Source of the DNA: Pochonia chlamydosporia 170
Taxonomy: Eukaryota > Ascomycota > Sordariomycetes > Hypocreales > Clavicipitaceae
Assembly: GCF_001653235.2 (NCBI RefSeq)
Contig: NC_035792.1
Span: forward strand, 2,666,001 to 2,730,000
Direction: 5' to 3'
DNA: 64,000 nt
Shown here: positions 35,735 through 47,257 of the stretch, piece after piece
Position numbering within the stretch: position 1 is the first letter of the stretch
How the letters are laid out: the number at the start of each line of letters is the position of its first letter
The notes under the pieces: model-generated
What the model saw: only the letters and a program-made list of their open reading frames with translations
What the model was told of the DNA's origin: nothing
Database searches by the model: none
Translations under genes and position numbers: made by a program

Positions 35735-37439
35735 ATGTCGTCGTCGACTTTGCTAGACCTCGACCGGCCGTCGACTTCTTCTACCAACACCAACACCACC
35801 ACCACCACCACCTTCAGCAATCTTGATGTCGCCAACTTGCGCAACGTCAACGGCTCGACGAAACCTGCAGCTATGGCGCCCTCGGCCGTAGATCTACTGC
35901 TGCTCACCTACAACTGTGCAAAGACCTTGGTGAACGCCAACATCTTTGCGAACCACGTGCACACCGCGTTGACCAACCATGCCACCACCTTGCCCGATAT
36001 TGTGGTTTTGTAAGCCTCTGCACCTTCTTTCTTCCTCTCTTTTTAGTATTCGGACTTGATAAGAAGCTAACAAGCTCCCCAGTTCCATCCAGGAAATCGC
36101 ACCACTGAGCACATCCTTCACAGGACGACTCGACGACTACTATGCCCGACTCGAGCGTGCTCTTAATCTTGCTGCCCAAAGACACGAGCAAAACGGCGCC
36201 GCTTCATGGGAAGAACCTCTAATCTCTGTAGCGCAAACAAATTCTGTTACGGAGTCTGCCAAGCCTCAAGATCGCCCGTATACGATTGTCGACAAGCGCA
36301 ACGTCGGCTATACTGCCATCCTAGTCTTCACCAGGGACCCCGAGAGAATACGGGATGTGCAACATGGCGATGTGGGCTTCGGAGCTGCTGAAATGGGCAA
36401 CAAGGGTGCCGTGAGCGTACGAATCCTTTACGACGTCGACGGCACTGGGGCTGCATCGACCGAAATGACCTTTGTAGCCACGCATTTGGCCGCAATGGAG
36501 TGGAATTTGGCTAGGCGCAATGCGAACTGGGCAGCCATAATGCAGAGGTTGACGTTTAGTAATCCTGAAGCCATCTTGGACAGGCTCAGAGGACCTGAGG
36601 GAACGCCGCCGCCTACACCTCACCAGTCAGATGATGACAGCGACGCCAGCACCGAAAGACATCGCTTGCTGCATGAGACGCATCACGAGGAACATCTTCA
36701 AGTCCGACGGGCCATGCACAACATTTCCGTCTTCAAGCCGTCGTCGCACCTATTCGTTTTGGGCGACCTCAACTATAGAATATCGACTTCTTCTCCACCA
36801 CCTAACGCAGTGTTTCCAAGCCTAGATCCCGATTCCGAAAACTACTATCCGACTTTCCTACCCTTCGACCAGCTTACGCGCGAGCGGCACGCAGGACGAA
36901 CCATGCACGGGTTGACAGAGCATGAAATCCGCTTTCCCCCAACATACAAATACGACGTACTACCAAAGGAATCTCCCGTAGCAGACGAAGACGAGTTAGA
37001 AGTTCCGTGGAAATTCGCACCACATAGATACCCCAGCTGGACGGACCGCATTCTGTACCTCGATCTCCCTCCGTGGGTAAAGTCGCGAAGCGACAGTCCC
37101 AAGATGCGAGTCCTTGCCTACGATGCTCTCCCACTCCTAAGAAACAGCGACCACCGGCCAGTCTATCTTAGAATGCAGGTGCCTCTCATCGCACCAAAAG
37201 ATCTCTCTCCTCCAGCATCAATAGAGCAGAACCCCGACATCGAAAGTATCAAAGACCCAAGAGTACGACTACCCGTTGAAATCGACCCAGAGGCATGGTC
37301 ACGGCGCCACGCTGCCCGCCAGAAGGAACTAGTTACGGGGTGGAGTGCATTCTTGTGGACTACCAAGGAGGGGGCGTGGATTCTGACAACCATGCTGGCG
37401 GTTGGGTTGACCACCTGGTGGTTGTATAAGACGGGGTGA
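35735..37439 (+). CDS. INP54: Tail-anchored inositol polyphosphate 5-phosphatase (Inp54-like), 543 aa
   Basis: Removes the 5-phosphate from PI(4,5)P2 and related inositides. Exons 35735-36009 and 36083-37439; the 73-bp intron (GTAAGC..CTAAC..CCCCAG) joins TT to T as Phe. The catalytic domain opens with LLLTYNCAKTLVN (about residue 52) and has the family motifs in order: EMGNKGAVSVR (about 195), FVATHLAAMEWN (about 222), VLGDLNYRI (about 317), PTYKYD (about 378), PSWTDRILY (about 409) and SDHRPVYLRM (about 447). The last 20 residues (AWILTTMLAVGLTTWWLYK) form one hydrophobic helix, a tail anchor. Yeast Inp54 is an ER tail-anchored 5-phosphatase, hence the assignment. A Ser/Thr/Asn-rich segment precedes the domain, and an Asp/Ser-rich insert lies at about 265-290. 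It converges on the PKA gene, with 451 bp between the stop codons. Confidence 0.9.
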
Positions 37440-37890
37440 ATGGTAGATGGTGCTAGACGTACGATAGATTTGGGATACCCCTCTTCTTTCTTGCTCGTCG
37501 TTGGGCGTGGCTAATACTTAATAATGTTGATATGATGGCATGGAGATATGAGTGGGCTTTTAGTTGTTTGCATGGCGTTGTCATTGTAGTTGAATTGGTA
37601 GAGTCATGGTGCATATTCAAGCATGAAATTTCTATCCGTGTTATACATTCTGTGTATTTACAAGTCCATGTTCACAAGTGATACTATACTATCATCCCGC
37701 ATCTCAAGTATATATTGTCAATAAGTAGTCCCACCAGGCCACTGACACCTCCAGGTGTCAACCAATATAAACGCCATTGTCACTCATGACATGAATATCC
37801 AAAATGCAATTTTCCCAATCTCTGTATCCCCTTTGGCTTTTATAAAACCAGCCATTTGCCCGCACCATGGAAACCAAAATCGTAACTCAT
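37440..37890. other. Convergent 3' intergenic region
   Basis: Shared 3' flank between the 5-phosphatase (plus) and PKA (minus) genes. It holds AT-rich 3' UTR-like sequence; no gene was seen. Confidence 0.7.
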
Positions 37891-39243
37891 TCAAAAATCC
37901 TCAAAGTACTGATCATACTTATGTACCATCTCATCCGTGTACTGGTCCCGCTTGCCATCATCCTCGGGATACGTATCGAAGCACTGCGAGTCTCCTGGGT
38001 AGCGTATGGGCGGGATGATGGGCCCGGATCTCCTACGGCTGATGATGTCGTCCCAGTTGATGGAGCGGAAGAAGGGGTGGGATTTGACGCGGCTGGCGCC
38101 GCCGGAGATGTTGCCGAGGCGGCGGGAGCGGTCGATTGTGCAGAAGGAGCGGATGATGTCTTTTGCTTCGGCGGATATGGGGGGGTCTTGTGGGAATGTT
38201 ACTGGTTTTTCGACGATTCTAGCTACTGTTAGTGGATATGGACCGGGTATCACTATTTGAGGTGGGAAGGGGAATTTCGTACTGTTTGTAGATTTCGATG
38301 GGGTTTTGGTGCCAGAATGGTGGGTATCCTGTTAGGAATTCGTATATCAGGATTCCTAGTGCCCACCAGTCTACGGCGGTTGTGTGGCCCTTGTTGTGGA
38401 TTACTTCGGGGGCAAGATACTCTGGAGTGCCGCAGAGGGTGTACGTTTCGACGGGGTGGTCGTCCTTGTAGCCTAGACGTTTGGCGAACCCAAAATCAAC
38501 TAGTTTGATGTGGCCATCTTTATCTAGCAGGAGGTTCTCTGGCTTAAGGTCGCGGTACGCCACGCCGCCTTGCTGCTCATGGAGGTATTCCAGCACGAGG
38601 ACAATCTCGGCGGCGTAGAAGCGTGCGGCAGGCTCGTCGAAGCGTCGTAGCTTGCGGAGGTAGCTGAATAGTTCGCCGCCGGGAACATAGTCGAGGAGCA
38701 TGTATAGGGAGTCATGATCTGAGAAGGAGGCGAGGAGGTTGGTTATGAAGGGATGGCCTGCTACGTCGGCCAAAACTGCTCGCTCGTGTCTGACGTGGTC
38801 GACTTGTTTGAGCTTGATGACTTCTGTTTTGCGCAGGATCTTCAGGGCGAATACTTGTGCGTCGCGGGTGTCTTGTTCAAGAGGTGTGTCGGGGGCGTTG
38901 GAGGGTCGGACCAGACAGACGCGCGCGAATGTACCTTTATGGTATCAAGTCAGTTTGGATGTGATGGGATGTATTCAGAGTCGCATTTCGGTGCAGTTGG
39001 TGACCAACCTGTTCCCAGAGTACGGACAACCTTGAAGTTGCTGGGAGTGAACTTGTGGGTCGGAGGTAGTGGCTCGACTTGTGCATCTTGATTTGTATGC
39101 GCCTGGTAATGATGAGTACGACTGTAATTGTGATTGTGATGGTCCTCATGCGCTGATGCATGGGAGCTTGGCGCAGCCGGTGAGGTGAGGCTGTTTGACG
39201 GCATGTTTGCTTGCGCCTGCGACTGTGCGACTGTAGTCGCCAT
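37891..39243 (-). CDS. pkaC2: cAMP-dependent protein kinase catalytic subunit, PkaC2/PkaB type, 404 aa
   Basis: AGC-family kinase released from its regulatory subunit by cAMP. Minus-strand exons 39243-39009, 38934-38283 and 38218-37891 (1215 nt), with introns of 74 and 64 bp. Residues 1-70 are disordered and His/Ser-rich. The kinase begins FKVVRTLGTGTFARVCLV; Lys110 (FALKILRK), YRDLKPENLLL with Asp207, DFG at Asp225, the activation segment TLCGTPEYLAPE with phospho-acceptor Thr244, and a C-terminal tail ending YDQYFEDF (the PKA FxxF motif) are all present. The TFARV loop instead of SFGRV, the short N-terminus and a small insert after the Gly loop (SNAPDTPLEQDTRDAQ) point to the second fungal isoform (A. 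nidulans PkaB, A. fumigatus PkaC2) rather than PkaC1. That subtype call is less certain than the family. Confidence 0.92.
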
Positions 39244-41683
39244 GTTGGGTAGTTGTAGCGACTATTCAATTTCTTTCGAGGGACAAAATCCAAGGCGAGG
39301 GAAAAATAAAAAATAAACCAGATGACAGATGAACGGTTGCACCAAAATCACCCGCGGTCGCGCAGTCGTTTCGACAAGGACGATGAAAGAGACGTTACAG
39401 TTTTTGGGTCAACTCGAGTCTGGTTGATTCGAATCGCCTCCCGTTTGAGCAGTTCGGTTTCAGGTGCGGTCCATCGCCACCGCAGAACGGAGATGGCTAA
39501 CACATGCGCGAAATGAGAAGGGGATCTGACTGTATCAAGACGAAGCGCCCGTTGTCAAGGTTATGCGCCGGGCCCTTGTCAAAATAAGAATAAGAAGAAG
39601 TCAGGGAGATTATGCGCTCGTTGCGAGATAGCGACAGGCGAGACAGTCGAGCTGCAAGATGATGATGCGGATGCGGATAGACCAAAAAAAAAAAAGAGGT
39701 CCAGTCCAGAATGGCGATAAAAGTCGGGGTCGGGAGAAGGCGGGCCCAACAAAACAACAATAATAATTGATTTAGAAAAAAAAAAAGAGGATCTGAGCGT
39801 GTTGCGACGTATTCTTCTTGGTTGTTCTCCAGGAGGCGCCCCAATTGAATCGTGACGTTTTTTTGCTGGTGTTCGGCGTTGGAACTAGACTGACTCGGAC
39901 TTGGTTGGTTGTGTCTCGGGTGCCGTTTAGACCTGATGAGGCATAAGTTGATTGAATGACATGGAGGAGCCCAAGTTCCAAGTTGACTTGGTCTGGTCTG
40001 GTCTTGTCAGTCAGTGGCTTGGCTTGGATGAGAGCCGGGCTGGGCGACGGGTAGTTCTCCGGCGAGCTTGAGGATGACGGTTTGGCAACGGTCAAGTAGT
40101 GTCAAGTAGTGTTGGATGGCTTTGGTCAACGGCCTGGTGCGTTTTGGCCAAAGTTAATTCAATGCCTGTACAGTAGCTGATTTTGACGATACGGCGATGC
40201 TGTGCAAGAGTGATGGAAGCGGAAAGGGAAATGGAAGAAACTGCGAGAAGCTGGACGACAACGGGCACAGAATATGGGAAGGAGCAATGGGCCCCCAGGA
40301 TCTGGTCGTTGGTCGTGACGTCGGGTTGTCCGAAGCGGATGCTGATCTCCGTAGATTGGGGGAGGCGGATGGGATGCCAAGTGTTTGGACTGGTCGACTT
40401 TAGTTATTTAGCACTTCCTATACTGTACAGTAGTTAAGCTGCCAAGTTCGTACTTTTAATTACTGAACACGTACTCCGTAAAGTAAGTATGGTGCATGCA
40501 GACAAGCTAAGAAGCCAACGAAAAGGCGACGCTCGCCTCGTGCGTCAACACTGTTGAACCAAACCACAAAGTCACAAGAGTCACAAGTCAGCTTCACATC
40601 CTTCGAGTCCAATCAAATAAAGCCAGCAAGCGCCCCGGTACCAATGGTCTGGACATGCAACATGAACTGCATTGACATTTGATGCGTCAACTGCGTCTAT
40701 CCGCCCCCGTCCAGCCTTGTCCTGGACAATTATGACTGGTGATGTGATGTCGGTGCTTGGATCTTGAAGACGAGCAATTGGAGGATCCAAGTGCCATGTC
40801 CCCGGCTTATGACGCAACCACACTGACCAGACCCCTCCTCTTCTCTGAGGGGTGATGAGAGACTTGACTTGTGTTACCACGCCGTAATTGATGACAGGAC
40901 GCAGCCGATCCATGCAGACATGGATGCATCGATCCCTCCCCCCCTTCACTCTTTCCCGCCATGTCACCAGACATCTTGTCCCGCTGCAGTCCATGTCTCT
41001 GATGTCTCTCATCATTTCACACCGACCAGTGACAACGTTGAACTGACTGCACCGATTCGGCGACAGCTCCCTGTCCAGTAGAAAGGAGTGGGGCGGCTAC
41101 CGCCCGAATGCCGAAGTGATGCTCAGGTTCGGTGCGAAAACCTCTGTTGTGGAAAATGTAAATTGTTATATCCGTTGGTGGAATGGCAATGCATACAAGG
41201 AATCTTGTTGTGGTGTTTACAAGCAATCGGATGGCTGTTTGTTGGCGGTGCGCTGTCAATAGATATGCTCGTACGGAGTATTCGGTGAAGCTTGTATTGA
41301 TGAAATACATGTACCCGGCCAACATTGAAGTTAGAGGCCCCTGTTTCGGTTCCCTGTATTTTGCAATTTCTCACCATGACAGTTACACTTAATAAAACAA
41401 CGAGTTATTATGCAGCATTTTTTGCTTCAATTTTCAAGTTCTCCAAACGAATACAAGTGTTGCGTTGGCGGGCCCTCTGACTTAACTTGCACAGTGACAT
41501 GGCAGGATTCATCAACAATGTTGGCCTGGGTATCAAGGCGAATCTCACCCCTCAATCCGCCTGGGATAAGGAGTTATGGTTGTTAAAATAGAAGCGTCAT
41601 TTATTCGCTGTCCATCACTGCAAAGACGACATTTAGTAATCCCACGACTTTGACGACATCGCACTTCTGCATCACAACAACTG
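39244..41683. other. Divergent promoter region between the PKA gene and the hydrolase
   Basis: No gene was recognised. On the PKA side, long A-runs on the plus strand (about 39687 and 39776) are T-runs in the PKA leader, and GGTCTGGTCTGG at 39991 is the reverse of the CCAGACC block seen upstream of plus-strand genes. TACTCCGTA (40472) and TACGGAGTA (41272) lie in the hydrolase half. Confidence 0.55.
39989..40007 (-). promoter_or_regulatory. CCAGACCAGACC block upstream of PKA (minus strand)
   Basis: Read on the minus strand, this is CAAGACCAGACCAGACCAA, about 750 bp upstream of the PKA start codon and in the gene's own orientation. Function unknown. Confidence 0.4.
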
Positions 41684-42490
41684 ATGTCAAAGATGGTTGC
41701 ATCCACCAACAATCACTTTGGTCCCAAGTGTCTATTCTACAGACGTCTTGGCAGCCAAGGTGACAACTTGGTCTTGATCCATGGCCTGGGCGCAACTTCC
41801 GAATACTTCTCCCCATTGTTTCCGGAGCTCCAAGCTTCATATACCCTACATCTACTTGATCTGGAGGGCCATGGGCAATCTCCCACTGTGACAGACAGCG
41901 TCGTTTCGATCGAATCATACGCCAACGATGTGGCAGAGATACTCACCCTTCACAGCGTCAAAAGGGCAACATTGATTGCCCACTCAATGGGCTGTTTGGT
42001 CGCCGTTCAACTAGCCATCCAGCATCCTCAACTTGTGGACAAGTTGGTTCTAATGGGGCCGCCAGATACACCTTTCCCAGAACCAGTTGCGGAACACATG
42101 CACTCTCGAGGAGACGACGTCCGAAAAAATGGTATGCTTGAAGTCGCCGACTTTCAATCAGAGCGGATGACATCTCCGAAAGCCAAGGCCTCCAACAGAG
42201 TGGCCGTCGCTGCTATCCGCCTCTCACTGCTTGGCCAGACACCAGAGGGATATGCCAAGGGCTGCTCAGCAATGGCTTCTGCGTCGTCCATGGATTTTCT
42301 CAAAATTCATTGCCCAGTGCTATTTCTAGCTGGTTCGGAGGACCGCATATGTGTGCCGTCTCGGTGCGAGGAATACGCAGCCCAAGTTGGCGGAGAGAGC
42401 AAGGTTGTTGTATTGCAAGACGTGGGCCACTTTCATGTCTTTGAGGACTTTGTGGGTGTTGGACAAGCTGTCACATCCTTTATAAAGTGA
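41684..42490 (+). CDS. Alpha/beta hydrolase, 268 aa
   Basis: Single-exon alpha/beta-hydrolase-fold protein of ordinary length. It has the HG oxyanion motif (LVLIHGLGATSEYF), LLDLEGHGQS, the nucleophile elbow AHSMG with Ser101, an acidic residue Asp220 in AGSEDRICVP, and the catalytic His249 in DVGHFHVFED, so the triad is complete. There is no signal peptide, and a cytosolic esterase, lipase or C-C hydrolase is likely. The substrate cannot be told from sequence. MSKM offers two ATGs; the first was used. The stop codon is 27 bp before the tRNA-Glu, so the gene's 3' UTR must overlap the tRNA. Confidence 0.88.
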   Translation: MSKMVASTNNHFGPKCLFYRRLGSQGDNLVLIHGLGATSEYFSPLFPELQASYTLHLLDLEGHGQSPTVTDSVVSIESYANDVAEILTLHSVKRATLIAHSMGCLVAVQLAIQHPQLVDKLVLMGPPDTPFPEPVAEHMHSRGDDVRKNGMLEVADFQSERMTSPKAKASNRVAVAAIRLSLLGQTPEGYAKGCSAMASASSMDFLKIHCPVLFLAGSEDRICVPSRCEEYAAQVGGESKVVVLQDVGHFHVFEDFVGVGQAVTSFIK

Positions 42491-42517
42491 TTAGGCTCGG
42501 CTAGGAACCATCCGACA

Positions 42518-42609
42518 TCCGATGTGGTGTAGTGGCTATCATACTGCGCTTTCATCGTCCACGACTTGGGAGTGCCGCAGGGATCGGGGTTCGATTCCCC
42601 GCATCGGAG
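42518..42609 (+). tRNA. tRNA-Glu (anticodon TTC) with a 20-nt intron
   Basis: The cloverleaf was drawn by hand. Acceptor stem TCCGATG pairs with CATCGGA, the discriminator is G, and the T arm is CGGGG-TTCGATT-CCCCG. Anticodon stem CTGCG (42544-42548) pairs with CGCAG (42576-42580). The loop is C-T-TTC-A, with the anticodon at 42551-42553. The canonical intron directly after position 37 spans 42555-42574. The mature length of 72 nt equals that of yeast tRNA-Glu(UUC). Internal A and B boxes are present, and a T8 terminator follows within 10 bp. Confidence 0.93.
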
Positions 42610-42612
42610 GCT

Positions 42613-42622
42613 TGTTTTTTTT
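42613..42622 (+). terminator. RNA polymerase III terminator of tRNA-Glu
   Basis: A run of eight T residues a few bases past the tRNA end, with a second T8 run about 10 bp later as backup. Confidence 0.8.
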
Positions 42623-43790
42623 GTTTATTTTTTTTATGCTGTAATTTTTTTTTGGTCTACAAAGGCAAATAATAAGGGGAACGTATTTAATAAACTTATA
42701 CGCTTTTGAGGTTTGGATTGTTCTGGGCCGATTTGCATGATGTCTGGAGATGACTGGCGTCTTCGACTTTATGCATGAGCTCCTCTGTGTAGTAACCCAG
42801 CCTATAGTGGCCCTGTCGAGGTACGGACCGGAATAGTCTGGTGGAAAGAATATTGAACATATACAAAGATTCAACAGTCAATACATTGGTGGCGGCGCTG
42901 ATTATGCTAGTACAGAGCTAGTCTTTTAATACGAGCCATGCTTTACTGGATGATTTATTTGGCATTGCATACTCAAGTTGCCATATCTTTATGCACTACT
43001 GCTTGTCTACATGCCATTCGGCTGGCAACATACGTGTATGTCTGGTCGCTGTCACAACTGCCATGCGTCAGGTCCAGGTCTCACTTGACACCCCACCGCC
43101 TCCTGGGTTACATACCAGAGCACCTGGCACTTCTACTTTTGCGTCGTAAAGGCGTGGGCGGAGAACGCTACCAAGCTCGATAACTCTGATAAATACTGGT
43201 TTGTCTTGGCTTCTAACCCAATGGTCGACTTTGCGGCTGCAGGAGTTGGCATCCGGTCTGCAGCAAAGTGCATACATGTGCACCAGCCCGCCAAGCTCTC
43301 CCATTACTCTCCCATTAAAATCTGGGGCTGAGTTTGAGGCTGAGGCAGGAGCTGGGCCGGGCTCAGTGCTTGTCAGCGCCCACGTCTAGCTCTGCGTCGG
43401 CCAATCATACAGCGCGGACAAGCACTTGACGTCTAGTTGATCCTGGTGACTGGAGCTCCAGTGCTGGCAGACCTCAAGGAAACTGCCCACCAGACGCAAT
43501 GCCCCGTCCCGTCCCGTCATCTCTCTGTGCTTGTAACTAGCATTCCTACACACTTGACTTGACATTGAAACCACAATCCAGTCCTCCAAACACCTCAACC
43601 GGGCGGACTCATGACCGACCCTTTTCTTGCACTCGCTTCTCATCATCAGCTTACACCGGCAGATCATTCTATCCGACTCGAATAATATACGCTTCATCTG
43701 CAATCCTGTCGCTTACACACTTCCAGCTGGCTTGCAACGTAACAGCCCGCCTTGTCTTGCACCGCCATGCGGCGTCGCTGATCCGCGACC
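42623..43790. other. Intergenic region and TBC-gene leader
   Basis: No gene was recognised. The last 300 bp have leader-like CACTTGACTTGAC and C/T-rich sequence leading to the ATG at 43791. Confidence 0.6.
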
Positions 43791-46700
43791 ATGTTCTCCA
43801 ATTTCACGAACATCGTGCAAAAGGCCCAGCAGCTCATTGACCCGACCCAGGGCCTCAATCTGACGAGCTCCGATCGAAACCCTTCCAAGGCCTCCCTGTT
43901 CCAGAACCAGTTCCGGTTGCCGTCGTCGCAGAACCCCCTATACGAGATCAATGCCGAGCTCACCATCCCGCCCTCCAACGCTACCCAGGGTGATAAAGAC
44001 CACGATCGAGGATGGCATTACGCCGGGAAGCTGCATCTGTCCGAGTCGTACATGTGCTTTTCAACCACGCCTACAAGCTTCGCACAGTCTGCTAGCACTT
44101 CCACCTCTTTGGCCTTCACCGGCCAGACCCATGGCGCGGGGCCAAGCGGCAATGGCTTCACTTTCCCCTTGTGCGCGATTAGACGAGTTGAGAGATTAAA
44201 TAGTCAGAATTTCCAGGTACGTATACTAGGTTTGGTGTTGGCTGCCTTGCACACTGGCCTCGACCTCGACCTCAACCTCGATTATACTGACAAGTTTGCC
44301 GTTATCAGTTTGCGCTTGCCATCACGACCTGGAATGGTCTGCTAGCGGACACCCCCAAAGACAAAGACAATAATAAAGATGTTAAAGACGCGAAAGAACA
44401 ACGAATTACCATTCATCTGGCTGGCTCCAGACCTGCCTGCGAGCGATTCTGCGATGGACTAAAGAGGGGCTTGAGAGCCGGCGTCGGCAACGTCGGCAAG
44501 CTGCGCAAGGTTGTCGCTGAGTGCTATTCCGAACACCTCCTGCGATCTGAGGACCGAAAGAACGCCAGCCCACCGGATGCCGGTCTCGGCATGGTATTTA
44601 GATACCCTGGTGACCCGAAGAAGCTGCGGGACAGGGCCAAGATGCGACTTTGGGCCGAGTACTTGCGAGACAACGGAAGAAACACAACTTTAATGCGTCA
44701 ACCGACGTTCCACAAACTCATTCGCGTCGGTTTGCCGAATCGCTTACGCGGAGAGATTTGGGAGTTGACATCTGGCTCACTGTATTTGCGACTGGAGAAC
44801 CCGACTCTCTATTCGGACACCCTGACTAAATTCGAAGGCCAAGAGTCACTCGCTATTGACGAGATTGAAAAGGATCTAAATCGAAGTCTGCCCGAGTACC
44901 CTGGTTTCCAAAGTGAAGACGGTATTGGTAGACTTCGTCGGGTTCTCACCGCATATAGCTGGGTCAATCCTGACGTTGGATACTGCCAAGCCATGAATAT
45001 TGTCGTGGCGGCGCTGCTAATCTACATGTCAGAGGCACAAGCTTTCTTCCTGCTTTCGTCTCTTTGCGACCGTCTTGTTCCAGGGTACTACTCGACGACC
45101 ATGTACGGCACCCTACTAGACCAGAAAGTGTTTGAATCACTGGTTGAGAGAACCATGCCGATCCTGTGGGAGCATTTGGTGAAGAGTGACGTGCAATTAT
45201 CGGTGGTCTCGCTACCCTGGTTCTTGTCGCTATATATCAACTCAATGCCCCTGATATTCGCCTTCCGCGTATTGGATGTCTTCTTTGTGGAGGGACCAAA
45301 AGTGCTGTTTCAAGTCGGTCTTGCGATCCTGCGCATCAACGGCGAGGAACTTTTGGATGCGGCGGATGACGGTGCCTTCATTTCCGTCCTGAAGTCATAC
45401 TTCTCCAGGCTGGACGAGTCAGCCCACCCCAAGTCTGAGAACCCCAAGCTCCGAGCTGTCACCAGATTCCAAGAGCTCATGGTTGTCGCTTTCAAGGAAT
45501 TTTCTGGCATCACCCACAGCAGCATCACTGAGTTGCGACTAAAGAACAAGGACGCGGTGCTAAACAACATAGAAAATTTCGCCAAGAGAACCGCGATTCG
45601 AAATTTAGGCCCTGACAGCAAGCTACTCAACACTGATGAGCTCGGTGCCTTGTATGACAGATTCTACAGCGTCTTGTATGAACGACAACAGCGAGATCTC
45701 ATGATTCAAGAAGAACAGAAGCGCCGAGCCAAGACAAGTAGGATGCGAGCGTCGGAAATCTTTTCGTCTGCGCCCAACCAAGTGGAAAAGGGCCGTGTCG
45801 GCCTCGGACCAAGCACCAGTCTTATGGACTATGACGCATTCCGAGAATTCCTCGCCAGCATGTGTAAATGGGCCATATCTGATTCCCCCGGAAGTTCTAG
45901 GAGAGACACCATGGCTGCCGATGACAAATACGCCAAGTTCAATAGCGCCCGGAGAGCTCCAGATGCCATCTCTCCTTGGGGCACTGGCCCAGAGCCGGCG
46001 GAGCACGAGTTCCTACAGCGTCTGTACAAGAAGTGGGATGTAGACGGAAACGCGGCTTTGACACTGCAAAACGTTGTCACCGGGTTGGCGGGTATTAAGG
46101 GCAAGCGGGACATTATGGGCACAATTACATATTTCTTTGAGCTGTACGATGACGACGGGGATGGCAAGGTTGACCGTGAAGGTATATTGCGGATTTCCGA
46201 GGCGCTGCTATTCCTGTCACGACGCGGACTCGAAGGAACCCTCAGCCCGAACGCCTCGAGCCTGGCGCTTAATGGTGAATCCGGCAGCGCACATGAGTCC
46301 CAGGCAAGCTTACCAGCAAGTCTACCCGTCAATGAACGGTTCCTTGGCAGTGTGAGTGCATTTATTCGCCGGTGCTTTGAGTACGCAGATCCAGACCACC
46401 CGCAGAACCAGGGCACGAATGATACGTCGCAAGATGGTGGAGCGGACTCGAATGCGAATGCATTTGCTATCGGAGATGACGAGGATGAGGAGGACCTGTT
46501 GAGCCTGGAATCTCCATCAGGATCACCATCGAAAGCAAAGAAGCCCAAGGAACTGTCCCCGGATGGAGATGCGCAAGTCGATGGGGCTAACAACGAGTCA
46601 CAACGAAAAGTATCCAAGGCGAAATCAGAGGCGGCCAACGCTGCACTGAACCCAGCACAGCCTCTACATATGACCCTGCCCACATTCAGAATGGTGGTTC

Positions 46701-47257
46701 TAGCTGAGGAGCTTCTGGAGCAGTTCTTTGAGTCTTCGTTCCCCTGCTCGTTCCACGTCATCGAGGGTCTTCAGAACGCAGCACTAGCACCACAAAGCTC
46801 TTCACTAACCACGTTTGCCAGCCTTGGTTTCAGCTCTAGACCTCCTGTCCCCGTTCAACCTGGACCCCATGGAGCAGGGCGTGGCTTGCGAGGTGTACTG
46901 GACAACATTGTCACAGACGGAATGCGGGTGGCAACTGAGGTACGACGACGGATGGAAGAGGCACAGAAGGAACTGGAGAAGAATGCACTGCCTGGACAGC
47001 GGCCTGAAGACGAGGAAGAGGATGATGACGATATTGGCATCGCAGTTGGAGCCAGAAAAGGACCCGGTGGACCCAGTGGGGATAACCGATCGGTCAAGAG
47101 CTCTGATCGCGACTTATTAGACGGATTAGACGCGGGGGCGGGGGCATCATTGAAAGAGCAGGACCAGAATCTTATAGATGTCAACTCGGGAGATGGCAGA
47201 CCACGAGCAGAGACGGCTGCGGCGCCGGGGACAGGCGTAGTTGAGTTTGAGGGCTAG
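43791..47257 (+). CDS. GYP2: GRAM-TBC RabGAP with EF-hand region (Gyp2/Mdr1-like), 1124 aa
   Basis: GTPase-activating protein for Rab (Ypt) GTPases. Exons 43791-44216 and 44309-47257; the 92-bp intron (GTACGT..TATCAG) splits NSQNFQ from FALAITTW, inside what looks like a GRAM/PH-like N-terminal domain (about residues 60-190). The TBC domain starts near residue 280 (VGLPNRLRGEIWEL). The arginine finger lies in IEKDLNRSLPEYPGF (about 328) and the glutamine finger in VGYCQAMNIV (about 367), so catalysis should be intact. After the TBC come two EF-hand-like loops, DVDGNAALTLQN (about 720) and DDDGDGKVDREG (about 755). Both lack Glu at position 12, so calcium binding is uncertain. The C-terminus is long, acidic and Ser/Asp-rich. 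The architecture equals yeast Mdr1/Gyp2 plus EF-hands, common in fungi and animals (TBC1D8/9). Convergent with the Nudix gene. Confidence 0.92.

Noticed and set aside
45829..46761. 310-codon minus-strand frame inside the TBC gene
   Set aside because: It is the mirror of the strong TBC/EF-hand coding frame; Ser-rich antisense composition is typical of a shadow.
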